45,527 nucleotides of DNA, from NCBI GenBank assembly GCA_947632325.1, contig CANROU010000008.1, forward strand, positions 1 to 45,527, in the 5' to 3' direction. Under the pieces are notes generated by a model. The model did not search any database. It worked only from the letters and a program-made list of their open reading frames with translations, and was not told where the DNA came from. Positions within the stretch are counted from its first letter, which is position 1. Each line of letters opens with the position of its first letter. The translations under genes were made by a program, and so were the position numbers. Below, one piece after another: positions 8,118 to 17,636 of this stretch. The DNA comes from an uncultured Bacilli bacterium (GTDB lineage Bacteria; Bacillota_I; Bacilli_A; RF39; UBA660).

Positions 8118-9071
8118 TTATTCCTCATAATAATTTCTATAGCACCTAGTTTTTTCAGGATGTCTTAATTTACGTAATGCTTTATTTCTAACTTGATGCA
8201 CCCAACTTGCACTTACATCTAGTTGTTCTCCTATTTGTTTAGCCGATTTTTCCTCCCCATTTAACCCATAATAATCTTCTATAATTTTTCTATATTGAAC
8301 AGGTAATGTAGCTAAAGCATTCTTAAGTTGAGTACTTAAATCATTATTTTCAACTGCTTCAATTAGATTATATGAATCGATTAAATCAACAGGTAAATTT
8401 GCTTCTTCATCATCAATCAAAATTTCTGCTTCTAATGAAACTGAACCATTAAATACGGCCTTAGCTTTTCTATAAGTTTCAGGTGGAATCTTACAACTTT
8501 TGGCGACCTCTTCATCTGTTATATCATTACCTTTTATCAACCAATATTGAACATTACTAGGTATAGTACATGCCGAATATTGTAGTCTTGCAGAATGATT
8601 TATTTTTCTTAAACTTATAAAAAAATAGTTACTAAAAGAACCAAGTTCCGGATCATATCTATCTACTGATTCTATTAATATTTGATTAGATTCTTGAATA
8701 ATATCATTTATATCATAACATGGATTATCTTTTAATAAGTCGCTATTAAGAACATATTTTATTGCTAATTTTAAATTACCCTCAATCATTTTTTGTCTAA
8801 TTCTATCTTTATCTTCACCTGTTGCCATTCTTAATTGCCTAGCTAATATCTTATTTTCTTCTGTTGTTAAACTAGGAAAATCTTTTATTTGTTTCATATA
8901 ATTATTATAACTAGCAAAAAGAGCTCGTTTACGTGATATTTCCTCTTTATTTTCTCCCCTTATTTCTTTTAATATCATCATTATCTTTTCAAATTTTTTA
9001 GCATCACTTAATCGCATAGATGCTATACGTGTTACTAAATCATCTAAAGTATCTTTTGGCATTTTCTTCAC
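8118..9071 (-). CDS. Divergent sigma-70 family RNA polymerase sigma factor
   Basis: 317 residues. Region 1.2-like helices occur at 65-100 (LTTEENKILARQLR). The region 2 core is at 119-175 (DINDIIQESNQILIESVDRYDP), and region 4 with its helix-turn-helix at about 255-307 ends in the primary-sigma-like KALRKLRHP. It lacks a long region 1.1. Where primary sigma factors have YATWWIRQ it reads YFFISLRK, so the Trp pair used in promoter melting is missing. The recognition helix reads SASWVHQV instead of the usual RERIRQI. It probably reads promoters unlike those of the housekeeping factor. The start follows AAGGGGTGAAGAAA. A small gene follows 22 bp later. Confidence 0.85.
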   Translation of the reverse strand: MKKMPKDTLDDLVTRIASMRLSDAKKFEKIMMILKEIRGENKEEISRKRALFASYNNYMKQIKDFPSLTTEENKILARQLRMATGEDKDRIRQKMIEGNLKLAIKYVLNSDLLKDNPCYDINDIIQESNQILIESVDRYDPELGSFSNYFFISLRKINHSARLQYSACTIPSNVQYWLIKGNDITDEEVAKSCKIPPETYRKAKAVFNGSVSLEAEILIDDEEANLPVDLIDSYNLIEAVENNDLSTQLKNALATLPVQYRKIIEDYYGLNGEEKSAKQIGEQLDVSASWVHQVRNKALRKLRHPEKTRCYRNYYEE

Positions 9072-9141
9072 CCCTTAAACACGCGCTCTATTATAACATA
9101 GGTTAATATAATTTGCAACTCTAATTATAAATTTAAAAATA

Positions 9142-9170
9142 TAGACAAAATAATAATTTTATAGTATAAT
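9142..9170 (+). promoter_or_regulatory. Promoter of rnjA
   Basis: TAGACA at 9142-9147, 17-nt spacer, TATAAT at 9165-9170. Confidence 0.65.
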
Positions 9171-9214
9171 TTTAGCAGTTGGTTCTTTTATTACCAAAAA
9201 AGAAAGGAGAAAGT

Positions 9215-10894
9215 ATGAAAACAAATAAACCAAATGAAACAAAGATCATTGTTTTAGGAGGTTTAGGAGAAATCGGAAAAAACATGTATTGTGTAATGCA
9301 TGAAAACGAAATTATTATTATTGATGCGGGTGTTAGTTTTCCAGAAGGAGAATTATTAGGAATCGATTATGTTTTACCAGATTATACTTTTTTAAAGCAA
9401 AATCAAGAAAAAATTAAAGCTCTTATTATTACTCATGGTCATGAGGATCATATTGGCGGAATTCCTTTTTTATTGCAAACAGTTGATGTTCCGGCTATTT
9501 ATGCTCCTAATCAAGCCAAGGAATTAATCGCTTTGAAATTAGCTGATCGAAATATTCGTTATAATAATTTATTCGTTTATACTGATGATACTAAACTAAA
9601 GTTTAAAAATATTGAAGTCGAATTTTTTAGAACTACCCATTCTATTCCTGATTCACATGGTATTTGTATAAGAACGCCCAATGGTACGATTGTTACTACA
9701 GGGGACTTTAAATTTGATTTAACGCCCATTGGCCCTATGGCAGATTTACATAAAATGGCGGAAATCGGTAAAAGGGGAGTTGATCTTTTAATAAGTGATA
9801 GTACTAATGCTTTAAATGAAGGAATGTCTATTAGTGAATCAAAAGTTGATGGTGTCTTATCTGATATTTTTGATCGTTATCAAACACAGAGGATTATCAT
9901 TGCTACATTTGCTTCTAATATTTATCGTCTAAAACATATTTTTGAAACATGTTTTAAACATAATCGTAAAATTTGCGTTTTTGGAAGAAGCATGGAAAAT
10001 AATATTGATATTTCTATCAAAGGTGGTTATATAAATCATAAAGAATTATTAGTTAGTCCAGAGGAAGCTAATAATTTAAAACCTGGAGAGGTAGCCATTT
10101 TATGTACTGGTTCCCAAGGAGAACCTCTAGCGGCACTTTCACGTATTGCTGATGGAACACATAAACAAATAAAATTGCGTCCTGATGATATCGTTATTTT
10201 CTCATCTAGCGCTATTCCAGGTAATGCTCTTAGCATTTCAAAAACAGTTAATAAGCTTTACTTACAAGGTGTTAAAGTATTTACTAACACTTCATTATCT
10301 GATCTTCATACATCTGGGCACGCTAACATTGAAGAATTAAAGTTAATGATTCGTCTTATTAATCCAACATATTTAATGCCTTTTCATGGAGATTATCGCA
10401 TGTTAAAGAATCATGCTAATATAGGTATTGAATGCGGTATTCCAAAAGAGAATACTTTTGTTATCCAAAATGGTGATATCTTAACTATGGTTAAGGGAAA
10501 AATTTTTAAAGATGGCAATATTCCTGCTCCAGATGTTTATGTTGATGGTAATCGCATTGGTGAAGTTGGTGGTGCTGTACTACGTGACCGCAAAATTATG
10601 GCTAATGATGGTATTTTAGTTGTGATTGCTAATATTAACATGAAAAAAAGAGAGTTGTTAATTAAGCCAAATATTACTACTAGGGGTTTCATTTTAATTA
10701 ATGAAAATGAAGAATTATTACATAAAATAGAAGTTATTGCTACTAATTCTATTAAAGAAAAATTAAAGGATCCTACAGTCACATTTGCTGATATTAAATC
10801 CCAGATTATGACTGACTTGATCCCTAATGTTTATAATTTAACAGGCCGAAAGCCGATTATTTTACCAGTTATTTTAGATATTAAAAAGGATTAA
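9215..10894 (+). CDS. rnjA: Ribonuclease J
   Basis: 559 residues from the ATG at 9215, preceded by AAAGGAGAAAGT; a TTG at 9179 in frame has no ribosome binding site. The metallo-beta-lactamase motif HGHEDHIGG (74-82) binds two metals; SDSTNA, the beta-CASP segment and FHGDYRML follow, as in 5'-to-3' exo/endoribonucleases of the RNA degradosome. One RNase J gene is visible; Bacillus has two (J1, J2) and the sequence alone does not decide which this is. Its last bases overlap the end of a convergent gene within a shared terminator hairpin. RNase Y is encoded nearby, so two main mRNA decay enzymes sit close together. Confidence 0.95.
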   Translation: MKTNKPNETKIIVLGGLGEIGKNMYCVMHENEIIIIDAGVSFPEGELLGIDYVLPDYTFLKQNQEKIKALIITHGHEDHIGGIPFLLQTVDVPAIYAPNQAKELIALKLADRNIRYNNLFVYTDDTKLKFKNIEVEFFRTTHSIPDSHGICIRTPNGTIVTTGDFKFDLTPIGPMADLHKMAEIGKRGVDLLISDSTNALNEGMSISESKVDGVLSDIFDRYQTQRIIIATFASNIYRLKHIFETCFKHNRKICVFGRSMENNIDISIKGGYINHKELLVSPEEANNLKPGEVAILCTGSQGEPLAALSRIADGTHKQIKLRPDDIVIFSSSAIPGNALSISKTVNKLYLQGVKVFTNTSLSDLHTSGHANIEELKLMIRLINPTYLMPFHGDYRMLKNHANIGIECGIPKENTFVIQNGDILTMVKGKIFKDGNIPAPDVYVDGNRIGEVGGAVLRDRKIMANDGILVVIANINMKKRELLIKPNITTRGFILINENEELLHKIEVIATNSIKEKLKDPTVTFADIKSQIMTDLIPNVYNLTGRKPIILPVILDIKKD

Positions 10895-10910
10895 TTATCC
10901 TTTTTCTTTT
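10884..10910. terminator. Bidirectional terminator overlapping both stop codons
   Basis: Stem AAAAAGGAT (10884-10892) with ATCCTTTTT (10898-10906), 5-nt loop. The stop codons of rnjA and of the convergent hypothetical gene lie inside it. Confidence 0.75.
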
Positions 10911-11775
10911 TATGAGGAAAATTTTTCATATATTTTTTTTGACTTGCGATATTTTCAACTTTTAATTGTATACTATTATAGTAATTATCATGATATTGGC
11001 AGTTCTTATTGACTACTAAAGTTAATTTAGCCGTATCCTTATATACTACATCTGTTATTTCTTCTAAATATTGGGTTTTTTCTATTTCCTCCACTAAGTA
11101 TCCTTCTTCTTTAGAAATATTATCTTGTAATAAAATACGACCTTTAGTAAAGTAATAATATTGTTTTAATAATTCTCCTATTAATTCTTTAGAAATTTTA
11201 GGATCTTGTTTATTTTGAATGATATCACATAAAATGTATATTACATGATCATTATATTGTAATACTTCGTTTAATTCATGATAACTGTGATAAAAATTAG
11301 CTAATATGTCACATTTATTATTGGATGCATTTATAGTATGGATAGCGTGATCTATTTCAAAGAATGGATCAAATCGACTATATATATTAGCAAATTCACT
11401 ATTAAGTATTAAGTTATAGATCATTTCTTTTTGTAATTCCTCAACTTCTGTTTTTTCAACAGTACATTCTATCGCATCTAGAAAAAAATCTTCATCACAA
11501 GCAAAAGCACTCTCTATCTCATCAATATCCATTTGTTTAATTTGCTCGATCATATCAGTAGGATAATCTTTTAAATTAGTGTAATTACCTTCTACAAAAT
11601 TTATTATTAAGGTTCCCATAAATCCTCTAACTATATTTGGCGAATATCCTCTTAAATCTTCAAATAAATATTTATATATATCCTCATAATCAGGATATTG
11701 GCAAACTAAAGATTCAAATTTTTCGGTAATTACATCTGTTATTAAATCAGTATATGGTCTAAATCGTGTGTCCAT
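10891..11775 (-). CDS. Hypothetical acidic protein
   Basis: 294 residues, start ATG after AAGGGGACAAGATT. Predominantly helical and acidic in its first 200 residues, many Tyr and Ile, ending in a basic tail (KKYMKNFPHKKKKDN). No signal peptide, transmembrane helix, P-loop or metal motif is visible. The gene sits downstream of rny on the same strand, 53 bp away, and may be cotranscribed with it. Function not recognised. Confidence 0.75.
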   Translation of the reverse strand: MDTRFRPYTDLITDVITEKFESLVCQYPDYEDIYKYLFEDLRGYSPNIVRGFMGTLIINFVEGNYTNLKDYPTDMIEQIKQMDIDEIESAFACDEDFFLDAIECTVEKTEVEELQKEMIYNLILNSEFANIYSRFDPFFEIDHAIHTINASNNKCDILANFYHSYHELNEVLQYNDHVIYILCDIIQNKQDPKISKELIGELLKQYYYFTKGRILLQDNISKEEGYLVEEIEKTQYLEEITDVVYKDTAKLTLVVNKNCQYHDNYYNSIQLKVENIASQKKYMKNFPHKKKKDN

Positions 11776-11828
11776 AATCTTGTCCCCTTATAATTAATTC
11801 AAAAAACAATTACTTAGTAGTAATTGTC

Positions 11829-13382
11829 TTATTTAGCTTCTTCCTGCGCTCTTGTTTCTCTAATAACTGTAACTTTTATAGTTCCAGGGTATTGCATAGT
11901 TGATTCAATTTTATCTTTAATATCTCTAGCTATTTTATGACTAGTAACATCATCTATTTCCTCTGGTTTAACAATTACACGTAATTCTCTACCTGCTTGT
12001 ACCGCAAAGGTTTTATCTACACCTTTAATATCAGTGGTTATTTGCTCTAACTGTTCTAAACGTTTGATGTAATTTTCTAAAGAATCATTTCTAGCTCCTG
12101 GACGAGAAGCACTTAAAGCATCCGCAATAGCAACTAATACCGCAATAACACTATTAGCTTCTTTATCACCATGGTGAGAGGCAATCGTGTTGATAACTAT
12201 TTCGTTTTCATGATATTTTTTAACTAATTTTTCACCTATTTCCACATGACTACCTTCAACTTCATGATCAATAGCTTTACCTATGTCATGTAGAAGACCT
12301 GCTCTTTTAGCCATATTAACATCTTCGCCTAATTCTTGAGCTAATAATCCCGCTAATTGAGCCACTTCAATAGAATGTTGTAAAGCATTTTGACCATAAC
12401 TAGTACGGAAATGCAAGCGACCTATTATTTCAATTAAATATGGATCCATTTTAGTAATTCCCAAATGGAACAAAGCATCATTACCATATTCAACAATTTT
12501 TTCCTTAATATCTTTGCTCACTTTGTCATATACTTCTTCAATCCTAGTTGGATGAATACGACCATCTTTCAGTAATAATTCCAATGTTTGACGAGCAATT
12601 TCTCTTCTTAATGGATCAAAACTGGATAATACTACCGCTTCAGGTGTATCATCAATTATTAAATCTACTCCAGTTATAGCTTCTAAAGTACGAATATTAC
12701 GACCTTCTCTACCGATAATACGACCCTTCATATCATCATTTGGTAAATTAACTACTGTTACTGTTTGTTCGTTAGCAACATCAGCCGCATACTTTTGCAT
12801 AGCTAAGACCAATAAATCCTTACTTTTTTTATCAGCCTGTAATTTAGCTTCGGCTTCTTTCTCTTTCATGTATATAGCAATATCTTTAGTCATGTCTTCT
12901 TCTACACGACTCATAATCATTTTTTTAGCTTTATCTTTGCTAAAACCAGAAATTTTTTCAAGTATTTCCAATTGCTGTTGTTTTAGTTCTTCCACTTTAC
13001 TTTGTTCAATTTGGATATCTTGAGCTTTCTCAGTTAATTTGGCTTCTCTCTCATCTAATGTAGCTTCTCTTTTTTGATATAATTCATCTCTTTTATCTAT
13101 GTTTTGTTCTCTTTGTAATAATCTTTGTTCAGATTCTTTTAATTCAGCTTTTTTCTCTTTAATTTCTTTATCTACTTCTAATTTTAATTTATGTGATTCC
13201 TCACGGGTTTCTAGTATAGATTCTCTCTTTTGCTTTTCGGCTTCCTTTTTAGCATTTTGAATTATTAAATCAGCCTTATGAGATGCATTATTTTCTTTTA
13301 AATTATTTAAAATATAACTGATAAGTATACCTATTGATAACCCAAGTATCATTAGTAAAATGGAGAATAGAATATTATTCAT
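11829..13382 (-). CDS. rny: Ribonuclease Y
   Basis: 517 residues, the family length. An N-terminal membrane anchor (about 3-26) is followed by a long Lys/Glu-rich coiled coil to about 170. A KH domain has the [12 protein letters not shown] loop (about 215-280). An HD domain carries [17 protein letters not shown] (about 330-425). It is a membrane-bound endoribonuclease starting bulk mRNA turnover. The ATG follows AAGTGGAGGTACTAT. In Bacillus rny lies just downstream of recA; here murE is placed between them. Confidence 0.97.
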   Translation of the reverse strand: MNNILFSILLMILGLSIGILISYILNNLKENNASHKADLIIQNAKKEAEKQKRESILETREESHKLKLEVDKEIKEKKAELKESEQRLLQREQNIDKRDELYQKREATLDEREAKLTEKAQDIQIEQSKVEELKQQQLEILEKISGFSKDKAKKMIMSRVEEDMTKDIAIYMKEKEAEAKLQADKKSKDLLVLAMQKYAADVANEQTVTVVNLPNDDMKGRIIGREGRNIRTLEAITGVDLIIDDTPEAVVLSSFDPLRREIARQTLELLLKDGRIHPTRIEEVYDKVSKDIKEKIVEYGNDALFHLGITKMDPYLIEIIGRLHFRTSYGQNALQHSIEVAQLAGLLAQELGEDVNMAKRAGLLHDIGKAIDHEVEGSHVEIGEKLVKKYHENEIVINTIASHHGDKEANSVIAVLVAIADALSASRPGARNDSLENYIKRLEQLEQITTDIKGVDKTFAVQAGRELRVIVKPEEIDDVTSHKIARDIKDKIESTMQYPGTIKVTVIRETRAQEEAK

Positions 13383-13435
13383 ATAGTACCTCCACTTAAA
13401 ATCTAATTAAAAATATTTAAACTTTATCTAATTAT

Positions 13436-13464
13436 ATTTTAAAATTCTTTAACACTTATGTCAA
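13436..13464 (-). promoter_or_regulatory. Promoter of rny
   Basis: Minus strand TTGACA (13459-13464), 17-nt spacer, TAAAAT (13436-13441), directly behind murE. Confidence 0.65.
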
Positions 13465-13475
13465 GAAAAAGAAAG

Positions 13476-14897
13476 TTAATTCTTTTTCTTCATATATTCT
13501 TCAATACATTGAATATCACTATAGGGAATACGTGCTTTCCCAATAGCCATATAGTTATCTCTACCTTTACCTAATATCAGGACAACATCATTTTTTCGGG
13601 CCATATCTAAGGCCGTAGCAATCGCTTGTTTACGATTAATAATTCGCATATAATTATTACCTTTATATTCACCAATCATCTCATCTATAATATCATCTAC
13701 TTTTTCATATCGAGGATCATCCATAGTAAAAATCACTTCATTTGATTTAGTTAAAACAATTTGCCCAATTATTGGCCTTTTCTTTTTTTCACGACCACCA
13801 GCGGCTCCTGTAACGGTTATAATTTTTCCTTTTTTCCAACTATTAACCATACTAAGTATATTTAAAATGGAATTAGGCGTATGAGCATAATCTAATAAAA
13901 TTTGATACTCTTGACCATAATCTAATAATTCTGTTCTACCAGGTATTGCCGTCATTGTTGGAATAAGATTAATTAATTTATTTATATCACAACCAATTAA
14001 GTAAACAGTTATAATAGCAGCCGTTAAATTCCAAACATTATATTTGCCAATATAATTACTTTTTACATTATAACTTTTATCATTATAAGTTATAGTGAAC
14101 GCCGTGTTATCTTTTTCCTTGATATTAGAAATAAGAAAATCACTGTCTTGATGTTCGCCATAAGTATATATTTTTTTACCCTTACAATATTTAATAATAT
14201 CATTATAATGATCATCATCTCTATTTAAAATACAAATTCCATCTTTTTTCACTAAGGAAAATAATTTACCTTTAGATTTTACATATTCAGCAATACTTTT
14301 ATGTATATTTAAGTGATCTTCTGTAATATTGGTTAATATAGCTATATCAAATGGTATTTTTTCTACCCTCTCATGTAATAGAGCTTCGGATGATACTTCC
14401 ATACTAACGTATTTTACTTGTTGTTTGTTCATATCATGTAATGATTTATATAAAACTTCTGGAATTGGTGTCGTATTAGCAGTTTTATATTTATTATTTG
14501 GCAAATATATACCATTAGTACCAATGTAACCAGTTAAATAAAAATGGTTTAATAATTGCCAGATCATTGTTGCAGTTGTTGTTTTGCCATCAGTTCCAGT
14601 AATACCAATGGTCTTCATTTTATCCAGAGGATGATCATAAAATTTATCACAAATTTCTAGCAATGCTTTATTAGTATCTTTGACTTTAATAGTAGGATAC
14701 GTAATAGATATATCTTTATCTACTACAATAGCATTAGCCCCTTTTCTTATAGCTTCTTCAATATAATCATGTCTATCACAATAAAAGCCATGAATACAAA
14801 CAAACAAATCACCTTTTTTAACTAAATTAGAATTGGTAGCAATTCCTGTAATATCCATATCATATTTACAATTAATTAATTCATTTAATTTTTTCAT
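13476..14897 (-). CDS. murE: UDP-N-acetylmuramyl-tripeptide synthetase (MurE)
   Basis: 473 residues. A Mur ligase that adds the third amino acid to UDP-MurNAc-L-Ala-D-Glu. The ATP loop GITGTDGKTTT lies at 98-108, the substrate block TANTTPIPEV follows, and the C-terminal specificity loop reads DDPRYE (393-398). A DNPR loop marks meso-diaminopimelate enzymes; DDPR occurs in enzymes of either preference, so diaminopimelate versus lysine is undecided. The ATG at 14897 has no good ribosome binding site. It lies between recA and rny, behind the recA terminator, away from other mur genes. Confidence 0.93.
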   Translation of the reverse strand: MKKLNELINCKYDMDITGIATNSNLVKKGDLFVCIHGFYCDRHDYIEEAIRKGANAIVVDKDISITYPTIKVKDTNKALLEICDKFYDHPLDKMKTIGITGTDGKTTTATMIWQLLNHFYLTGYIGTNGIYLPNNKYKTANTTPIPEVLYKSLHDMNKQQVKYVSMEVSSEALLHERVEKIPFDIAILTNITEDHLNIHKSIAEYVKSKGKLFSLVKKDGICILNRDDDHYNDIIKYCKGKKIYTYGEHQDSDFLISNIKEKDNTAFTITYNDKSYNVKSNYIGKYNVWNLTAAIITVYLIGCDINKLINLIPTMTAIPGRTELLDYGQEYQILLDYAHTPNSILNILSMVNSWKKGKIITVTGAAGGREKKKRPIIGQIVLTKSNEVIFTMDDPRYEKVDDIIDEMIGEYKGNNYMRIINRKQAIATALDMARKNDVVLILGKGRDNYMAIGKARIPYSDIQCIEEYMKKKN

Positions 14898-14916
14898 ATA
14901 GTAATATATGAAAACC

Positions 14917-14941
14917 TAAAAAAAAGGACATTAATTGTCCT
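14917..14941 (-). terminator. Terminator of recA
   Basis: On the minus strand AGGACA/TGTCCT stem (14925-14930 with 14936-14941) followed by eight T. Confidence 0.85.
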
Positions 14942-14943
14942 AA

Positions 14944-15960
14944 TTATTTATTATTATTTTTTTTAAGAGTAATTCCATAAAATTCTCTTACCTTTGATTC
15001 TAGTTCATCTCTTAGTTGAGGATTATCTTTTAATAAAAGTTTTACATTTTCTTTGCCTTGGCCTAACTTTTCACCATTATAAGCAAACCACGCCCCGCTT
15101 TTTTCAATAATTCCAGCTTCAACGCCTTTATCAATTATTTCTCCTTCTCGGCTTACACCTTCACCATACATAATATCTACACTAGCCGTTTTAAATGGTG
15201 GTGCAACCTTGTTTTTTACCACTTTTATATTAGTTCTGTTTCCAACAATACTATCACCTATTTTTAAAGATTCACTACGGCGAATTTCTAGCCTGATTGT
15301 CGAATAAAATTTTAAAGCTCTACCCCCAGGTGTTGTCTCAGGATTACCAAACATTACACCAACTTTTTCTCTTAATTGATTAATAAAAATTGCCGTTGTT
15401 TTAGTTTTACTGATAGTACCAGATAATTTTCTTAGAGCCTGACTCATTAAACGGGCCTGTAATCCAACATGAGCATCTCCCATTTCACCATCTATTTCAG
15501 CTTGTGGTACAAGTGCAGCAACAGAGTCAATTACTACAATACTAACAGCTTCACTACGAACTAGTGCTTCACAAATTTCTAAAGCTTGTTCGCCTGTATC
15601 TGGTTGGGAAAGTAACAACTCATTTATGTTAACCCCCAAATTTTTTGCATATACTGGATCTAAAGCATGTTCTGCATCAATAAAAGCCGCACGACCACCA
15701 GCTTTTTGAATTTCCGCAATAGCGTGCAAAGCAAATGTTGTTTTACCACTTGATTCTGGTCCATATATTTCAATGATACGTCCTCTAGGATATCCACCTA
15801 CTCCCAACGCAATATCTAATGATAAGGAGCCACTTGGACATACATCTATTTCCATATGCTTGCTTTCACCCAAGCGCATTATGGAACCTTTCCCAAATTG
15901 TTTTTCAATATCATTAAGAACTTGTTCTAAAGCTTTGTCTTTATCAACAGTTTTACTCAT
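14944..15960 (-). CDS. recA: Recombinase RecA
   Basis: 338 residues from the ATG at 15960, preceded by AGAGGAGGAAAAA; the frame continues to 16092 without a start signal and that part includes the promoter. Walker A GPESSGKT is at 67-74, Walker [10 protein letters not shown] and the loop [16 protein letters not shown] follow. It catalyses strand exchange and triggers LexA self-cleavage. A LexA-type box precedes the promoter. Downstream of pgsA as in Bacillus, but without the cinA gene that often lies between. Confidence 0.98.
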   Translation of the reverse strand: MSKTVDKDKALEQVLNDIEKQFGKGSIMRLGESKHMEIDVCPSGSLSLDIALGVGGYPRGRIIEIYGPESSGKTTFALHAIAEIQKAGGRAAFIDAEHALDPVYAKNLGVNINELLLSQPDTGEQALEICEALVRSEAVSIVVIDSVAALVPQAEIDGEMGDAHVGLQARLMSQALRKLSGTISKTKTTAIFINQLREKVGVMFGNPETTPGGRALKFYSTIRLEIRRSESLKIGDSIVGNRTNIKVVKNKVAPPFKTASVDIMYGEGVSREGEIIDKGVEAGIIEKSGAWFAYNGEKLGQGKENVKLLLKDNPQLRDELESKVREFYGITLKKNNNK

Positions 15961-15991
15961 TTTTTCCTCCTCTAATCTAACTGATAAATTT

Positions 15992-16020
15992 ATTCTACTA
16001 TATTTTTTATTAAATTGCAA
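15992..16020 (-). promoter_or_regulatory. Promoter of recA
   Basis: Minus strand TTGCAA (16015-16020), 17-nt spacer, TAGAAT (15992-15997), about 30 bp upstream of the recA start. Confidence 0.65.
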
Positions 16021-16028
16021 GCTTTTTT

Positions 16029-16042
16029 CGAACAAAAGTTTG
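16029..16042. promoter_or_regulatory. LexA (SOS) box upstream of recA
   Basis: CGAACAAAAGTTTG agrees with the Gram-positive SOS box CGAACNNNNGTTCG except for one base. It lies 8 bp upstream of the recA -35 element, which fits repression by LexA and SOS induction. Confidence 0.75.
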
Positions 16043-16126
16043 TTATTTTTTGGAAGTAATATTGAGACCCTTTTTTCTTTTTCGACAAACAAAAAAGTGT
16101 TTTTTAACGCTCTTTTACTATTAGTT

Positions 16127-16723
16127 TTAACTTTTTAATTCTTTTAAATATTGTTTATATAATCGATAATATTCAAAAGCCGAAACAACAGACATGATAG
16201 TCGCAAAATAAAGTAGGAAGTCAGCTACACGAATATTAAAGAGTTCAAATGGTAAATTATAGAATAAAGTCAAAATAATTCCTACCATCAAAGTAGCTGT
16301 TTTTATTTTACCTGAAGATATGGCAGCAACCACCTTACCTTTACTAGCAAGTTCCATTTTAAAAGCATTAACTACAACATCTCTAAGTACCACTATTACA
16401 GGTATTAAAGTAGAAATTAAGCCTTGACATGCTAGAATGATTAGAGTTGAATCAACTAAAATTTTATCTGCAATAGCATCTAGCATCTTACCAGTGTTCG
16501 TTATTTGATTATTTTTACGAGCTAGGTAACCATCTAAACCATCAGTTATGCTTGCTAAGGCGAACAGACCCCCAGCGAACAAATACTGACTTTTAATATA
16601 AATGCCTCCTAAGATAAATCTTGGAAATGATATACCAATCAAATAAAAAGGAAACATCAACAAAAAGATAATTATAATAGTCATAATAATACGTAAAACA
16701 GTTAACTTAGTAGGCGTATTCAT
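16127..16723 (-). CDS. pgsA: CDP-diacylglycerol--glycerol-3-phosphate 3-phosphatidyltransferase
   Basis: 198 residues, integral membrane enzyme of phosphatidylglycerol synthesis. The CDP-alcohol phosphotransferase signature is complete: Asp61, Asp64-Gly65, Ala68-Arg69, Gly78, Asp82, Asp86. Several hydrophobic helices flank it. Its start lies inside the end of the rodZ-like gene (17-bp overlap), which implies translational coupling, as in the Bacillus rodZ-pgsA arrangement. Confidence 0.95.
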   Translation of the reverse strand: MNTPTKLTVLRIIMTIIIIFLLMFPFYLIGISFPRFILGGIYIKSQYLFAGGLFALASITDGLDGYLARKNNQITNTGKMLDAIADKILVDSTLIILACQGLISTLIPVIVVLRDVVVNAFKMELASKGKVVAAISSGKIKTATLMVGIILTLFYNLPFELFNIRVADFLLYFATIMSVVSAFEYYRLYKQYLKELKS

Positions 16724-17225
16724 TAAGTTTCACCTCACTTATTATATTAGCTTTTAATTCAGTAGCTATCTTAGGTGGTTGCCCAACATTTCTAAATATA
16801 ATATAAATTAATAACATTACTAATAAAAATAGAAAAACACCAAATAATATTTTCTCCCAAGGTAATATTATATTTTTATTGGATATCTTCGTATATGGTG
16901 AAGTTATTTTTTTATCGTTAGTTGTTTTTTCCTTGTTTTTAAGATTTTGTTCGGCCTCTAATATATCTGTTAATGAAATTTTAGACGTATGTTCAAATAA
17001 AAAATCATTGAATTCATCTAATACTTTATCTGGATCGAGTCCTAAATATTTAGAATATGTTTTAACTTGTTCTTTTAAATTATAGACATCTTGGAAAGCT
17101 CTGATATTACCACTTTCCATATTTTCTAATTCTAAGGTAGTTAATTGTAAATCTTCAGCTGCCTCTTCTAAACTAACACCATTAGCAATTCTTGTCTGCT
17201 TTAAATATTCACCTAATTCTTTCAC
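16707..17225 (-). CDS. RodZ-like membrane helix-turn-helix protein
   Basis: 172 residues. The N-terminal HTH_25 domain (GEYLKQTRIANGVSLEEAAEDL, 4-70) is followed by a charged linker and one transmembrane helix (about 124-146, ILFGVFLFLLVMLLIYIIF). The outer part is only some 25 residues, far shorter than in E. coli RodZ. RodZ links MreB to the cell-wall elongation machinery; Bacillus YmfM is the counterpart next to pgsA. The start has an AAAGGGTG-like site just upstream. Confidence 0.85.
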   Translation of the reverse strand: MKELGEYLKQTRIANGVSLEEAAEDLQLTTLELENMESGNIRAFQDVYNLKEQVKTYSKYLGLDPDKVLDEFNDFLFEHTSKISLTDILEAEQNLKNKEKTTNDKKITSPYTKISNKNIILPWEKILFGVFLFLLVMLLIYIIFRNVGQPPKIATELKANIISEVKLNEYAY

Positions 17226-17248
17226 CCTTTACACCTCATTATTAGTAA

Positions 17249-17270
17249 AGGAAGAGCGTTACTTCTTCCT
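17249..17270 (-). terminator. Hairpin after rnpB
   Basis: AGGAAGA / TCTTCCT stem with an 8-nt loop just 3' of the RNase P RNA; its T-tract is short. Confidence 0.55.
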
Positions 17271-17285
17271 AATTATAATTACAAT

Positions 17286-17636
17286 AATACTTTATAAGCC
17301 ATGTTCTGTACCTATTGATATAGGTGGCAAACATCTATCTACTGATTACTCAGTCCTTGAATTCGTTATCTTTCCTCATTCAAAGTTCCCCTACCAAAAT
17401 TTGGGTTTCTCACTCGCGGGGTTTACCAACGTTTCACTCTTAAATTTCTTCAAGATATCGTCACTGTGGCACTTTAAATATACTCTAGCCATAGTTTCCC
17501 TTAGGCTATTTCTATGCCGTTAGATTACTCTACCTTAGGTTATTTTTTCCCTAAGCACGATCATTAAGGACATCACAGCCCTTGTGAGCATGGACTTTCC
17601 TCTATACTATAATAGTACAGCGTTTGCCAAAGTATT
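17286..17636 (-). ncRNA. rnpB: RNase P RNA, class B
   Basis: About 351 nt, ends set by the P1 helix AATACTTT/AAAGTATT (17629-17636 with 17286-17293). Conserved blocks on the minus strand include GAGGAAAGTCCATGCTC near the 5' end, the AGTGCCACAGTGACG segment, GTAAACCCCGCGAGTGAG, and ACAGAACATGGCTTATA at the 3' end. It is the catalytic part of the enzyme that matures tRNA 5' ends. It follows gpsB as in Bacillus, but the 5' end falls in the gpsB stop codon. Confidence 0.95.

Noticed and set aside
10036-10236. 66-codon frame antisense to rnjA
   Set aside because: A shadow of the coding frame, with no start signals.
15961-16092. Upstream in-frame extension of recA by 44 codons
   Set aside because: It runs through the promoter and LexA box, and a strong ribosome binding site marks the ATG at 15960.
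16060-16126. Terminator after pgsA
   Set aside because: The AGCGTT/AACACT arms have a mismatch in the stem and are weak; not enough to annotate.
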